A DNA stretch of 64,000 bases from Acidovorax sp. 69 (GCF_002797445.1 NZ_PGEP01000001.1:3162501-3226500), one strand, 5' to 3'; numbered from the stretch's first letter, positions 37,565-46,937 are shown. The notes: a model not told the origin generated them from the sequence alone. Numbers and translations are program-made.

Positions 37565-39595
37565 TTATCGCAGAGCCCGGTAAATCTCTTCGGCCAACTC
37601 GCGCGAGATGCCATCCACCGTCACCAAGTCTTCCACACTGGCCGCAGCCACGCCGCGCACGCCACCAAACCGCTGCAGCAGGCGCGCCCGCTTCTTGGGC
37701 CCCACGCCGGCAATCTCCTCCAGCTGCCCGCCGCCCACGCGCACCTTGGCCCGGGCAGCCCGCATGCCCGTGATGGCAAAGCGGTGCGCCTCGTCGCGAA
37801 TCTGCGCCACCAGCATGAGCGCCGCCGAGTCCTTGCCCAGGTAGACCTTCTCACGGCCGTCGGCAAACACCAGCTCTTCCAGGCCCACCTTGCGGCCCTC
37901 GCCCTTCTCCACGCCCACGATACGGGTCAGGTCCAGCCCCAGCGCCGTGAACACCTCGCGCGCCACGCCCACCTGGCCTTTGCCGCCATCGATGAGCACC
38001 AGATCGGGCAAGCGCGCCTGGCCCTTGGGCCGGGCTGCTGCCTGTGCCTCGGGGGATTTCGCGTAGTCAATGCCCCCCTCTTCACGCTGCGCCTCCACGA
38101 CCTTGCTGTAGCGGCGCGTGAGCACCTGGCGCATGGCGGCGTAATCGTCGCCGCCGGTGATGCCCTCGATCTTGTAGCGGCGGTATTCGCTGCTCTGCAT
38201 CTTGTGGTGGTGGAACACCACACACGACGCCTGCGTGGATTCACCCGCCGTGTGCGAGATATCAAAGCACTCGACGGTGAGCAGGTCCAGGTCTTCGGGG
38301 GGCAAATCGAGTGCCTCGACCAACGCACGCGTGCGGGCCTGCTGCGAACCCTCTTCGGACAACAGACGGGCCAGTTGCAGGTCGGCATTTTTCTGCGCCA
38401 TGTCCAGCCACGCGCGGCGCTGCTCGCGCGGCTGGTGGATGGCGTTCACGCGCAGGCCACTTTGTTCGGTCAGCGCATTCAGCAAGCCCTTGCCCACGGG
38501 CACACTGGTCACCAGCAACGGGGGCACGGGCACGCCGATGTAATGCTGGGCGATGAAGGCTTCGAGCACCAGCGCCTCCACGGGGCGGGCGGGCCTGGCC
38601 GGGGCGGTGACCGCGTCCTCGCCACCCTCCACGCTCTCCACAGCATCGGCACTGTCGGCCCCCTCTTCCGCATACACCGCTGCAGCGTCTTCCACGTGCA
38701 CCGGGAAGTAAGGCCTGTCCCCCAGGTGGCGACCACCGCGCACCATGGCCAGGTTGACGCAGGCGCGGCCGCCTTGCACGCGCACAGCCAGGATGTCCAC
38801 ATCCTTGTCATCCACCGTCTCGATGGACTGCTGGTGCAGCACGCGCGACAGCGCCTGGATCTGGTTGCGCACCTCGGCCGCCTGCTCAAATTCCAGCTTG
38901 TCCGAGTGCGCCATCATGCGCGCCTCCAGCGCCAGCAGCAGCTCCTGCGTTTCGCCGCGCAGCAGCGCCTCGGCATGAGACACGTCGGCGGCATAAGCCT
39001 CAGGCGAAATCAGGTCCACGCAAGGCCCGGTGCAGCGCTTGATCTGGTACAGCAGGCAGGGCCGTGTGCGGTTGGCAAACACCGTGTCTTCGCAGGTGCG
39101 CAGTCGGAAGACCTTTTGCAGCAGCTGGATGGTTTCCTTCACCGCCCAGGCGCTGGGGTACGGGCCAAAGTAGCGGTGTTTTTTATCCACCGCGCCCCGG
39201 TAATAAGCCATGCGCGGAAACACCTGACCCGGCGCATCGCTCCGCGTGTGGGCGCCCGGCGTGCCGGTGATCTTGAGATAGGGGTAGCTCTTGTCGTCAC
39301 GGAACAGGATGTTGAACTTGGGGTTCAGCGTCTTGATGAGGTTGTTTTCCAGCAGCAGCGCCTCGGCCTCGGAGCGCACCACCGTGGTCTCCATGCGCAC
39401 GATCTTGCTGACCATGTGGCCGATGCGGGTGCCGCCATGGTTCTTCTGGAAATAGCTGGACACCCGGCGCTTGAGGTTGAGCGCCTTGCCCACGTACAGC
39501 AGCGCATCCTGCGCGTCGAAATAGCGGTACACGCCCGGCAGCGCGGGCAGCGCAGCCACCTGCGCGAGGAGTTCTTCGGAATGCACATCAGACAT
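37565..39595 (-). CDS. uvrC: excinuclease ABC subunit C
   Basis: A 676-residue dual-incision nuclease of nucleotide excision repair. The N-terminal GIY-YIG domain reads [20 protein letters not shown] and [16 protein letters not shown]; a UVR/UvrB-binding region lies near residues 205-240 ([20 protein letters not shown]); the RNase H-like endonuclease domain includes [20 protein letters not shown] and [20 protein letters not shown]; and the C-terminus has helix-hairpin-helix motifs ([18 protein letters not shown]). An acidic/Pro-rich insert near residues 305-335 ([19 protein letters not shown]) makes it slightly longer than E. coli UvrC. pgsA follows. Confidence 0.97.
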   Translation of the reverse strand: MSDVHSEELLAQVAALPALPGVYRYFDAQDALLYVGKALNLKRRVSSYFQKNHGGTRIGHMVSKIVRMETTVVRSEAEALLLENNLIKTLNPKFNILFRDDKSYPYLKITGTPGAHTRSDAPGQVFPRMAYYRGAVDKKHRYFGPYPSAWAVKETIQLLQKVFRLRTCEDTVFANRTRPCLLYQIKRCTGPCVDLISPEAYAADVSHAEALLRGETQELLLALEARMMAHSDKLEFEQAAEVRNQIQALSRVLHQQSIETVDDKDVDILAVRVQGGRACVNLAMVRGGRHLGDRPYFPVHVEDAAAVYAEEGADSADAVESVEGGEDAVTAPARPARPVEALVLEAFIAQHYIGVPVPPLLVTSVPVGKGLLNALTEQSGLRVNAIHQPREQRRAWLDMAQKNADLQLARLLSEEGSQQARTRALVEALDLPPEDLDLLTVECFDISHTAGESTQASCVVFHHHKMQSSEYRRYKIEGITGGDDYAAMRQVLTRRYSKVVEAQREEGGIDYAKSPEAQAAARPKGQARLPDLVLIDGGKGQVGVAREVFTALGLDLTRIVGVEKGEGRKVGLEELVFADGREKVYLGKDSAALMLVAQIRDEAHRFAITGMRAARAKVRVGGGQLEEIAGVGPKKRARLLQRFGGVRGVAAASVEDLVTVDGISRELAEEIYRALR

Positions 39596-39635
39596 GGCGC
39601 GTATTGTGGCCTCGGTCGCGCCAGGGGTCGTCCAC

Positions 39636-39697
39636 TATGAAATAAATAGCTGCTAGCGCTTATTTAACCTGCGCTAACGGCCATTTTCATCACAAAA
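39636..39697 (+). repeat. dispersed palindromic repeat, family A, copy 5
   Basis: AATAAATAGCTGCTAGCGCT, TATTTAACC, TGCGCTAACGGCC then ATTTTCATCAC. Located between uvrC and the tctC-type gene that is transcribed toward it from the right. Confidence 0.75.
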
Positions 39698-39712
39698 CCC
39701 TTACCCGATCGG

Positions 39713-40693
39713 TCACTCCGCCTCGATCTTCGAGGTCTTCACCACCTGCGCCCAGTTGGCCAGATCGGCCTTCACCTTGTCACCCAGTTGCGCAGGGGTC
39801 TGGTAGTCGGCCGTGGCGCCCTGCTCTTGCGCCTTTTGCTGGAAGGCCGGGTTCTGCACCACGGTGCGAATGTCGGCCGTGAGCTTGTCCACCACGGTCT
39901 TGGGCACGGCGGCCGGGGCAAACACGGCAAACCACGACGTGGCATCGACCTTGGGATAGCCCGCCTCGGCGGTGGTGGGTACGTCGGGCAGGCTGGGCAG
40001 GCGCTGCTTGCCGGTCACGGCCAGCACGCGCAGCTTGCCGCTGGCAATGTGCGGCATGAACGGGGGCGCGGTGCCAAAGGTCAGGTCCACCTGGCCGCCC
40101 AGCAGGTCCTGCAGCGCAGGGCCGGTGCCTTTGTAGGGCACGTGGACCATCTTGATGCCACCCTGCTGCTCCAGCATGGCACCCGTGACGTGCTGCAGCG
40201 AGCCGTTGCCCGACGAGGCGTAGTTGAGCTTGCCGGGGTTGGCCTTGGCGTAGGCGATAAGTTCTGCCAGAGATTTCACGGGCAGGTCGTTGCGCACCAC
40301 GATGATCTGCGGGGCGGAGATGACGTTGGCCACGGGCTGGAAGTCGCCCTGCTCCCACTGCTTTTGTTTGGTGATGTGGGGCGAGATGACGTGGTAGCCC
40401 GAGTACTGCATGAGCAGGGTGTAGCCATCCGCCTCGGCGCGCTTGACGGCGCTGGCCGCAATGTTGCCGTTGCCCCCGCCCTTGTTGTCCACGATGACCG
40501 ACTGGCCCAGCACCGGCGCCAGGGCCTGTGCCAGCATGCGGGCCGACAGGTCGGTGGTGCCGCCTGCGGCGGTGGGCACCACCATGGTCACGTTTTTGGT
40601 GGGGTAGGTGCCCTGCGCGCCCGCGTGGCCGATGAAACCTGTGGCCAGTGCGGCCAGGGCCAGGGTGGTGAACTGTTTACGGGTGGTTTTCAT
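39713..40693 (-). CDS. Bug/TctC family tripartite tricarboxylate transporter binding protein (1)
   Basis: A 326-residue periplasmic binding protein. Signal peptide MKTTRKQFTTLALAALATGF then IGHAGAQ; mature part shows the Bug hallmarks VTMVVPTAAGGTTDLSARML, VIVDNKGGGNGNIAASAVKR, ADGYTLLM, SSGNGSLQHVTGAMLEQQGG and VPYKGTGPALQDLLGGQVDL. Bug proteins bind carboxylates and deliver them to TctAB, or have sensory roles; no tctA or tctB is present here. It is the last gene of an operon with a second TctC, an HMG-CoA-lyase-like enzyme and a CoA-transferase, so its ligand is probably an organic acid metabolised by those enzymes. Confidence 0.9.
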   Translation of the reverse strand: MKTTRKQFTTLALAALATGFIGHAGAQGTYPTKNVTMVVPTAAGGTTDLSARMLAQALAPVLGQSVIVDNKGGGNGNIAASAVKRAEADGYTLLMQYSGYHVISPHITKQKQWEQGDFQPVANVISAPQIIVVRNDLPVKSLAELIAYAKANPGKLNYASSGNGSLQHVTGAMLEQQGGIKMVHVPYKGTGPALQDLLGGQVDLTFGTAPPFMPHIASGKLRVLAVTGKQRLPSLPDVPTTAEAGYPKVDATSWFAVFAPAAVPKTVVDKLTADIRTVVQNPAFQQKAQEQGATADYQTPAQLGDKVKADLANWAQVVKTSKIEAE

Positions 40694-40769
40694 GAAAGCG
40701 ATGTCTCCGTTGTCGTTGTTGTGAAAGGCGTGAAATCCAGAAGCAGGAACGCAAAAAGGCGGCGCCCCA

Positions 40770-41750
40770 TCAATCCACCGTGGCGCCCGTGTCCTTGACC
40801 ACGCGGCTCCACTTGGGCAAGTCGGACTGCACCAGCGCGGCCAGCTGCGCTGCCGTGCCCTTGAAGGGCTCGCAGCCCACGGTGGCCAGTTTCTCGACCA
40901 CATCCTTGTGCTCCAGCGCGCGGGCCACTTCGCCCTGCAGTTGCGCCACGATGGGCGCGGGCGTACCCGCCGGGGCAAACAGTGCGTACCACGGCGCCTG
41001 GCCAAAGCCCTTGATCGTCTCGCCAATCGTGGGCGCATCGGGCAAAGCGGCCACCCGCTTTTCATTGACCACGCCCAGCACCTTGAGCTTGCCCGCCTTG
41101 ATGAAGGCAATGACCGAGGGCAGGCTTTGCACCGACAGTGGCACCTGCCCGCCCACGACATCGGTGGCCGCAGCGGCAGAGCCTTTGTAGGGGATGTGTT
41201 GCAGCTGGATGCCAGCGGCCTTTTGCAGCATTTCGCCGATCAGGTGGTTCAGCGTGCCATTGCCGGCCGAAGCAATCGAATACTTACCCGGATTGGCCTT
41301 GGCCAGCGCGGTCAGCTCTGCCACGGTGTTGGCAGGGAACGACGGGTGCGCCACCAGCACATAGCCCGCTGTGGCCACAGGTGCCACGGGCGTAAAGTCT
41401 TTGACCGGATCGAACCCCGGGTTCTTGTACAACGCGGGGCCAATCACATGCGCGCTGTCGGCCGTGAGCAGCAGCGTGTAGCCGTCGTTGCGCGCACGCG
41501 CCGTGGTGCCTGTGGCCAGCGTGCCACCCGCTCCGGGGCGGTTCTCCACGATCACGCTCTGGCCCAGTTGCTCACCCAGCTTTTGCGCCAGCACACGCGC
41601 AATGGCGTCGTTGGCACCACCGGCGGCCTGGGGCACCACCAGGGTGATGGGTTTGGACGGGTACTTGTCCTGCGCGCCTGCGGCAAAGGCAGTGGAGCAC
41701 AACACGGCGGCTGTGAATGTGCGGCGGGACAGGGTGGGTTGGAAGTGCAT
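40770..41750 (-). CDS. Bug/TctC family tripartite tricarboxylate transporter binding protein (2)
   Basis: A 326-residue paralogue of the preceding binding protein. It has a signal peptide (SRRTFTAAVLCSTAFAAGAQ), then ITLVVPQAAGGANDAIARVL, VIVENRPGAGGTLATGTTAR, NDGYTLLL, SAGNGTLNHLIGEMLQKAAG and IPYKGSAAAATDVVGGQVPL. Residues at the ligand loops differ from copy 1 (AGGAND against AGGTTD), suggesting a different ligand. It lies between copy 1 (76-base gap) and the lyase gene (47-base gap). A strong AGGAGACAAAAAGCC leader precedes the ATG. Confidence 0.9.
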   Translation of the reverse strand: MHFQPTLSRRTFTAAVLCSTAFAAGAQDKYPSKPITLVVPQAAGGANDAIARVLAQKLGEQLGQSVIVENRPGAGGTLATGTTARARNDGYTLLLTADSAHVIGPALYKNPGFDPVKDFTPVAPVATAGYVLVAHPSFPANTVAELTALAKANPGKYSIASAGNGTLNHLIGEMLQKAAGIQLQHIPYKGSAAAATDVVGGQVPLSVQSLPSVIAFIKAGKLKVLGVVNEKRVAALPDAPTIGETIKGFGQAPWYALFAPAGTPAPIVAQLQGEVARALEHKDVVEKLATVGCEPFKGTAAQLAALVQSDLPKWSRVVKDTGATVD

Positions 41751-41797
41751 GGCTTTTTGTCTCCTGGTTGTATTTGGGAAATGCAGGCTGCCCGTAT

Positions 41798-42778
41798 TCA
41801 GCGGGCCAGCGCCCTTTCGCGGATGGCTTCGAAATCGTCAGGCACCGGGTGCAGCGCCAAGCGCGGGCCGGCCTTGGCGATCTGGCTCTGAATGTCGTGG
41901 CCGATCAACCCCGGCAGCTGCTGGGCTGCCGAGACGAGTTGCGCCAAGTCCACGCCCGTGTCATAGCCCATCAGTTCCAGCGCATGCACGACCTCTTCAC
42001 TGCACACATTGCCGCTGGCGCCGGGCGCATACGGGCAACCGCCCAGGCCGCCCAGCGAGGCGTCGAACCGATCGGCGCCCGCATCGATGGCCGCCAGCAC
42101 GTTGGCAAGCCCCATGCCGCGCGTGTTGTGGAAATGCAGGGTGAACTCCACCCCCGGCCAGCGCGCGCGGGCCGCCGCCGTGAGCGGGTGCACCTGCGTG
42201 GGGTAGGCCATGCCCGTGGTGTCGCACAGCGTGATGCCGCGCACACCCTGGTCCGCAAAGCGTTGTACCCAGCCGAACACATCGGCCTGGGGTACATCGC
42301 CCTCCATGGGGCAGCCAAACACACAAGACAGAGATACGTTGACGGCCACTTGGGCACTCTGCGCCATCGCTACCACCTGCGCCAGCGCCGCAAACGACTG
42401 CTCCTGCGTCATGCGCAGGTTGGCCAGGTTGTGGGTGGCGCTGACCGACATCACAAGGTTCAGCTCGTCCGTGCGCGACTCGATGGCACGCTCTGCCCCG
42501 CGTTGGTTGGGCACGAGCGCGGTGTAGACGGTGCCGGGGCGGCGCGTGATCTCGCGCATCACCACTTCGGCATCTTTCAGTGCCGGGATGGCCGTGGGCG
42601 AGGTGAACGAAGTCACCTCGATCTTGGCCAGGCCCGCCGCCGACAGCGCATTGCACAGCGCGATCTTGTCGGCCGTGGGCACAAAAGCTTTTTCCATCTG
42701 CAGGCCATCGCGCAAGCCGACCTCCTGCATGTGGATGCGACGGCCTGCGCCCTGCCACACCGTGTTGGACGCACTCAT
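41798..42778 (-). CDS. hydroxymethylglutaryl-CoA lyase-like enzyme
   Basis: A 326-residue TIM-barrel lyase of the HMGL-like family. Evident motifs: QEVGLRDGLQMEKAFVPTAD (catalytic Arg-Asp and metal Asp), LHFHNTRGMGLANVLAAIDA (metal-binding His-x-His) and the signature GLGGCPYAPGASGNVCSEEV with the active-site Cys. Such enzymes split HMG-CoA into acetyl-CoA and acetoacetate or related 3-hydroxyacyl-CoAs. Its start overlaps the end of the CaiB/BaiF gene by four bases, so a CoA ester made by that transferase is the likely substrate. Leucine-degradation genes (liu cluster) are absent, which favours a more specialised dicarboxylate pathway. Confidence 0.87.
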   Translation of the reverse strand: MSASNTVWQGAGRRIHMQEVGLRDGLQMEKAFVPTADKIALCNALSAAGLAKIEVTSFTSPTAIPALKDAEVVMREITRRPGTVYTALVPNQRGAERAIESRTDELNLVMSVSATHNLANLRMTQEQSFAALAQVVAMAQSAQVAVNVSLSCVFGCPMEGDVPQADVFGWVQRFADQGVRGITLCDTTGMAYPTQVHPLTAAARARWPGVEFTLHFHNTRGMGLANVLAAIDAGADRFDASLGGLGGCPYAPGASGNVCSEEVVHALELMGYDTGVDLAQLVSAAQQLPGLIGHDIQSQIAKAGPRLALHPVPDDFEAIRERALAR

Positions 42779-43980
42779 TGAATCACCCCCTTGTTGCGCA
42801 GCAGCGCGATCTGTTCGGCCGTGAAGCCTGCCTCAGCCAGCACCGCATCGGTGTCGTCGCCCAAGTGCGGCGCGCTGCTGCGAATGCTGCCCGGCGTGCC
42901 TGAGAGCTTGGGCACGATGCCCGGCACCTGCACGCTGTAGCCGTCGCGCGTCTGCTGCGTGAGCAGCATGTCGCGGGCGCGGTAATGCGGGTCTTCGGCA
43001 ATGTCGCGGGCGGTGTAGACCTTGCCCGCAGGCACGCGGGCTGCGCCCAATGCATCCAGCACCTGCTGCACGGTGCGCTGCGCGCTCCAGGCGCCAATGG
43101 CGGCGTCGATCTCTTCCACGCGCGCCACGCGGCCGGTGTTGTTGGCAAGGTCGGGCGCGGCGCCCAGGTCAGGCTTGCCAATCGCATCCATCAACCGCTT
43201 GAAGATGCTGTCGCCATTGCCCGCCACCAGCACCCAGCCATCGGTGCACGGGTAGGCGTTGGACGGTGCAATGCCCGGCAGCGCACTGCCTGCGGCCTCG
43301 CGCACCGCGCCAAAAGCGCTGTATTCGGGGATCAGGCTTTCCATCACGTTGAACACTGCCTCGTGCAGCGCTACATCAATCACCTGGCCTTTGCCGCCAT
43401 TGACCTTGCGGTGGTACAGCGCGGTGAGCACGCCGATGGTGCCGTGCAGCGCCGCCAGCGTGTCGCCAATCGATACGCCCACACGCACCGGCACGCGGCC
43501 GGGCTCGCCCGTCAGATGACGCAGGCCGCCCATGGCCTCGCCAATGGCGCCAAAGCCGGGCAGGTCGCGGTACGGCCCGGTCTGGCCGTAGCCAGAAATG
43601 CGCAGCATGACCAGGCCGGGGTTGAGTTGGTGCAGTTCTTCAGGCGACATGCCCCAACCTTCGAGGGTGCCGGGGCGAAAGTTCTCGACCAGTACATCGG
43701 CCTCGGCAATCAACTGGCGGGCTATTGTTTGCCCCTCCTCCTGGCGCAGGTCCAGTGCCACGGAACGCTTGTTGCGCGACTGCACCTGCCACCAGACGGA
43801 GGTGCCTTCCTTGATGAGCCGCCAGTTGCGCAGCGGGTCACCGGTTTCTGGCGCCTCGATCTTGATCACATCCGCACCGAACTCACCCAGCGTCTTGCCG
43901 CAGAATGGCCCGGCGATGAGCTGGCCCATTTCAATGACGCGCACGCCCTGCAGGGCGGCGGGGGAAGCAATGGAATCCAT
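42775..43980 (-). CDS. CaiB/BaiF family CoA-transferase
   Basis: A 401-residue family III CoA-transferase. It shows LQGVRVIEMGQLIAGPFCGK, LGEFGADVIKIEAPETGDPL, KRSVALDLRQEEGQTIARQL, DVLVENFRPGTLEGWGMS and, for the catalytic Asp, VRVGVSIGDTLAALHGT. Family members move CoA between carboxylic acids through an aspartyl-CoA thioester. As the first gene of the operon, divergent from a LysR regulator, it probably activates the acid whose CoA ester is cleaved by the following lyase. A strong CAGGAGACAG site precedes the ATG. Confidence 0.9.
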   Translation of the reverse strand: MDSIASPAALQGVRVIEMGQLIAGPFCGKTLGEFGADVIKIEAPETGDPLRNWRLIKEGTSVWWQVQSRNKRSVALDLRQEEGQTIARQLIAEADVLVENFRPGTLEGWGMSPEELHQLNPGLVMLRISGYGQTGPYRDLPGFGAIGEAMGGLRHLTGEPGRVPVRVGVSIGDTLAALHGTIGVLTALYHRKVNGGKGQVIDVALHEAVFNVMESLIPEYSAFGAVREAAGSALPGIAPSNAYPCTDGWVLVAGNGDSIFKRLMDAIGKPDLGAAPDLANNTGRVARVEEIDAAIGAWSAQRTVQQVLDALGAARVPAGKVYTARDIAEDPHYRARDMLLTQQTRDGYSVQVPGIVPKLSGTPGSIRSSAPHLGDDTDAVLAEAGFTAEQIALLRNKGVIQ

Positions 43981-44117
43981 GGAAATAGCTGTCTCCTGAG
44001 GGCTTTAAGCCTTGGCTGGGGTAGCGAATGATGCGCACAGTCTGCGCGACCGCAAAACGCTGATGCGACAAGCCGCCATCGCAAACCGGCATGGTGGCAA
44101 GGTAGGATCCACCTCCC

Positions 44118-45014
44118 ATGAAACTCGACCCCGTCTCCCTGCGCCTGTTTGTGGCCGTGATGGAAGAAAACACCATTGCCGCCGCCGCTGCACGCGAGCA
44201 CCTGGCCGCATCCGCCGTCAGTCGGCGCCTGGCCGACCTGGAAGACGCGCTGCAGACGACCCTGTTCACCCGCAGCAACAAGGGCACCGAGCCCACCGCC
44301 GCCGCCTTCGCGTTGTTGAACCTGGCGCGCGGCGTGCTCAACGACCTGGACGGCATTGCCAGCCAGATGCGCGAATACGGCACCGGCGTGCGTGGCCATG
44401 TGCGCGTAGTGGCCAACATCTCGGCCATCACGCAGTTTTTACCGGCAGAGCTGCAGAGCTTTTTGGTGCAGCACCCGCAGGTGGATGTGCGGCTGCAGGA
44501 GCAGATCAGCAGTGCGATTGCCCATTCGGTGGCCGAGAACGCAGCCGATGTCGGTATCCTGAACGAAGGCCACTACGGCGAGCGCGTGACGCTGCTGCCC
44601 TACCGCACCGATGAGCTGGTGTTGGTGGTGCCCACGGGCCATGTGCTGGCGCGGCGCAAATCCGTGCGGCTGGCGGACGCCCTGCCCTTCGATTTTGTCG
44701 GTGCACACCCCAACAGCGCCATCAACAACCAGCTCACCAGCGCCGCCGCTCACGCGGGCCTGCCGCTGCGCTTGCGCATTCAGGTCACCAGCTACGACGC
44801 GCTGTGCCTCATGGTCAACGCAGGCCTGGGCGTGGGCGTGATGCCCAGAGGCAGCGCCGCGCTGTACCAGGGTACCTTGAGCATTCGCACCATCACGCTC
44901 AACGAACCCTGGGCGCAGCGGCGGCTGGCGCTGTGCGTGCGGTCTGAAGAATCGCTCTCCAGCGTGGCCCGGCTGCTGGTCGGGCATTTGCGCGCAAAAC
45001 CCCCAACGCCATGA
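44118..45014 (+). CDS. LysR family transcriptional regulator
   Basis: A 298-residue LTTR. The N-terminal winged helix is LDPVSLRLFVAVMEENTIAA followed by AAREHLAASAVSRRLADLED, and the remainder is a type-2 periplasmic-binding-like sensor domain (VRVVANISAITQFLPAELQS, GLGVGVMPRGSAALYQG). It is divergent from the CaiB-lyase-TctC operon with a 137-base intergenic region, the standard arrangement for an LTTR controlling its neighbour, with a CoA ester or the free acid as likely inducer. Its stop overlaps the earP ATG (ATGA), which is unusual because earP function is unrelated. Confidence 0.92.
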   Translation: MKLDPVSLRLFVAVMEENTIAAAAAREHLAASAVSRRLADLEDALQTTLFTRSNKGTEPTAAAFALLNLARGVLNDLDGIASQMREYGTGVRGHVRVVANISAITQFLPAELQSFLVQHPQVDVRLQEQISSAIAHSVAENAADVGILNEGHYGERVTLLPYRTDELVLVVPTGHVLARRKSVRLADALPFDFVGAHPNSAINNQLTSAAAHAGLPLRLRIQVTSYDALCLMVNAGLGVGVMPRGSAALYQGTLSIRTITLNEPWAQRRLALCVRSEESLSSVARLLVGHLRAKPPTP

Positions 45015-46156
45015 GCCACACCACCACCCCTCCCCTTCAGTGGGACGTGTTCTGCCGCGTGATCGACAACTTTGGCGACATCGGCGTGTGCTGGCGCCTG
45101 GTGGCGCAATTGGCCGAACAAGGCCAGCGCGTGCGCCTGTGGGTGGACGACGCCTCGGCCCTGGGGTGGATGGCGCCGCAGGGCTTCCCCGGCGTGGAGG
45201 TGCGCGCCTGGGGCTCGCCACCGCCCGGCCCTGGCGAGCCCCCACCCGATGTGATGGTGGAGGCCTTTGGCTGTGAAATTGCTCCTGAATTTATAGCTTA
45301 CAGCGCTTATTCATCAAGCGCTACAGGCCGAAAAGACCTAAAGCCCGTCTGGATCAATCTCGAATACCTGTCGGCAGAGCGCTACGTGGAGCGCAATCAC
45401 CGGCTGCCGTCGCTCATCATGTCGGGCCCGGCGACAGGCTGGACGCGCTGGTTCTTCTACCCCGGCTTCACCCCTGCCACAGGCGGCCTGCTGCGCGAGA
45501 CCGAGCTGATGGCCCGGCGTGAAGCGTTCGACCGCAGTGCTTGGCGCGCCGCGCATGCACTGGCGTTCGGCCTGGGTGATGACACCGCGCGCCAGCGCTG
45601 GGTGTCGCTGTTTTGCTACGAGCCCGCCGCCCTGCCCGATCTGCTGCGGCAAAGCCAGGCCGAGCCCACGCAACTGCTGGTGACGCCGGGCAGGCCCACT
45701 GCGGCCGTGCGGTCGGTTCTTGTCGAAAACACCAGTCAAATTGGCCTCCAGCGCTTATCTGACAGGCGCGACAAGCTATTAATTTCATATCTCCCCCACC
45801 GCCCGCAAGCCGCGTTTGACGAGATGCTGTGGGCCTGCGACTTCAACGCCGTGCGCGGCGAGGACTCGCTGGTGCGGGCGCTGTGGGCCGGGCAGGCACT
45901 GGTCTGGCAGATCTACCCGCAGCACGACAACGCGCACCACGACAAGCTTTGGGCGTTTCTGGGCTGGCTGCAGGCGCCAGAATCGCTGCGGCAGTTCCAC
46001 GCCACCTGGAACGGCCTCAACACCGCACCCCTGCAATGGCCGGACGACAACACCCTGGCGGAGTGGACCGCCTGCATTCGCGCAGCACGCGCACGCCTGC
46101 TGACGCAGGACAATCTCGTCGCACAACTTTTGGGCTTCGTCGCCGAAAAACGGTAA
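45011..46156 (+). CDS. earP: EF-P arginine rhamnosyltransferase EarP
   Basis: A 381-residue GT-B glycosyltransferase that transfers L-rhamnose from dTDP-rhamnose to Arg32 of EF-P. Motifs: WDVFCRVIDNFGDIGVCWRL (catalytic Asp region), PVWINLEYLSAERYVE, MSGPATGWTRWFFYPGF, YLPHRPQAAFDEMLWACDFN and RGEDSLVRALWAGQALVWQI for nucleotide-sugar binding. The gene contains two in-frame copies of the dispersed family A repeat, at 45273-45340 and inverted at 45730-45795, encoding low-conservation linkers (EIAPEFIAYSAYSSSATGRK and SQIGLQRLSDRRDKLLIS). efp follows after 150 bases, as in most EarP loci. Confidence 0.94.
   Translation: MSHTTTPPLQWDVFCRVIDNFGDIGVCWRLVAQLAEQGQRVRLWVDDASALGWMAPQGFPGVEVRAWGSPPPGPGEPPPDVMVEAFGCEIAPEFIAYSAYSSSATGRKDLKPVWINLEYLSAERYVERNHRLPSLIMSGPATGWTRWFFYPGFTPATGGLLRETELMARREAFDRSAWRAAHALAFGLGDDTARQRWVSLFCYEPAALPDLLRQSQAEPTQLLVTPGRPTAAVRSVLVENTSQIGLQRLSDRRDKLLISYLPHRPQAAFDEMLWACDFNAVRGEDSLVRALWAGQALVWQIYPQHDNAHHDKLWAFLGWLQAPESLRQFHATWNGLNTAPLQWPDDNTLAEWTACIRAARARLLTQDNLVAQLLGFVAEKR
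45273..45340 (+). repeat. dispersed palindromic repeat, family A, copy 6, inside earP
   Basis: AATTTATAGCTTACAGCGCT, TATTCATC, AAGCGCTACAGGCCGAAAAG. The arms AGCGCTT (45302-45308) and AAGCGCT (45316-45322) are perfect, so this is the least decayed copy in the window although it lies in a coding region. Confidence 0.85.
45730..45795 (-). repeat. dispersed palindromic repeat, family A, copy 7, inside earP, inverted
   Basis: Minus-strand reading: AATTAATAGCTTGTCGCGCC, TGTCAG, ATAAGCGCTGGAGGCCAATT. It aligns with copy 6 along its whole length in opposite orientation; one arm is mutated (CGCGCC). Confidence 0.75.
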
Positions 46157-46309
46157 AATCCGAGGCTTTGCGCAATTCAGGCGCGGCACACCGGTGCCCA
46201 GCCTCCGCGCATTCCCGCCGCGGAACATGCATCGGCAGGGCAAACCAGCAGATCCATCAGCCAGTTTGCCAGCCCGTGCATTGAGCGGCCCCAACCCAAG
46301 CAACATGCT

Positions 46310-46864
46310 ATGAAAATCGCTCAAGAAATCCGCGCCGGCAACGTCATCATGCACGGCAAGGACCCCATGGTGGTCCTGAAGACCGAATACGCCCGTGGCG
46401 GCCGCGGCGCAGCCACCGTGCGCATGAAGCTCAAAAGCCTGATTGGCAACTTCGGCACCGAAAACGTGTTCAAGGCTGACGACAAGATCGACAACGTGAT
46501 CCTGGACAAGAAGGAATGCACGTATTCGTACTTCGCCGACCCCATGTACGTTTGCATGGACACTGAGTACAACCAGTACGAAGTCGAAGCCGAAAACATG
46601 GGCGACGCGCTGAACTACCTGGAAGACGGCATGACGCTGGAAGTGGTGTTCTACGACGGCAAGGCCATCTCCGTCGAACTGCCTACCAGCGTAGACCGCG
46701 AAATCACCTGGACAGAGCCAGCCGTCAAGGGTGACACGTCCGGCAAGGTGCTCAAGCCTGCCAAGATCGCTACCGGCTTTGAAGTGCCTGTGCCCCTGTT
46801 CGTCTCGCAAGGCGACAAAATCGAAATCGACACCCGCACCGGCGAATACCGCAAGCGCGTGTAA
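46310..46864 (+). CDS. efp: elongation factor P
   Basis: A 184-residue, three-domain translation factor that relieves ribosome stalling at polyproline. The loop [20 protein letters not shown] places Arg at position 32, the residue rhamnosylated by EarP, in contrast to the Lys34 type modified by EpmA. Domain II/III features [20 protein letters not shown] and [17 protein letters not shown] are typical. The gene directly follows earP, giving modifier and substrate together. A hairpin terminator lies 42 bases downstream. Confidence 0.97.
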   Translation: MKIAQEIRAGNVIMHGKDPMVVLKTEYARGGRGAATVRMKLKSLIGNFGTENVFKADDKIDNVILDKKECTYSYFADPMYVCMDTEYNQYEVEAENMGDALNYLEDGMTLEVVFYDGKAISVELPTSVDREITWTEPAVKGDTSGKVLKPAKIATGFEVPVPLFVSQGDKIEIDTRTGEYRKRV

Positions 46865-46905
46865 GGCTTCTGGCCTGTTGTTCTCCTTCGCAGGAGAACA
46901 CCTGC

Positions 46906-46937
46906 AAAAAAGGCTTCCCGTGGGAAGCCTTTTTTAT
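46906..46937 (+). terminator. Rho-independent terminator after efp
   Basis: AAGGCTTCCC-GT-GGGAAGCCTT followed by T-run and preceded by A-run, so usable from both directions. A second hairpin, GTTCTCC-TTCGCA-GGAGAAC, stands just upstream at 46880-46899. Confidence 0.9.

Noticed and set aside
39713..41161. A 482-residue open frame joining the end of one TctC gene with the other
   Set aside because: The upstream part is a shadow of the second TctC gene in another frame; the signal peptide MKTTRKQFTTLALAALATGF fixes the true start at 40693.
43981..44020. Possible family A copy in the caiB-lysR intergenic region
   Set aside because: Only ATAGCTG and GGGCTTTAAGCC resemble the family; too little to separate from chance.
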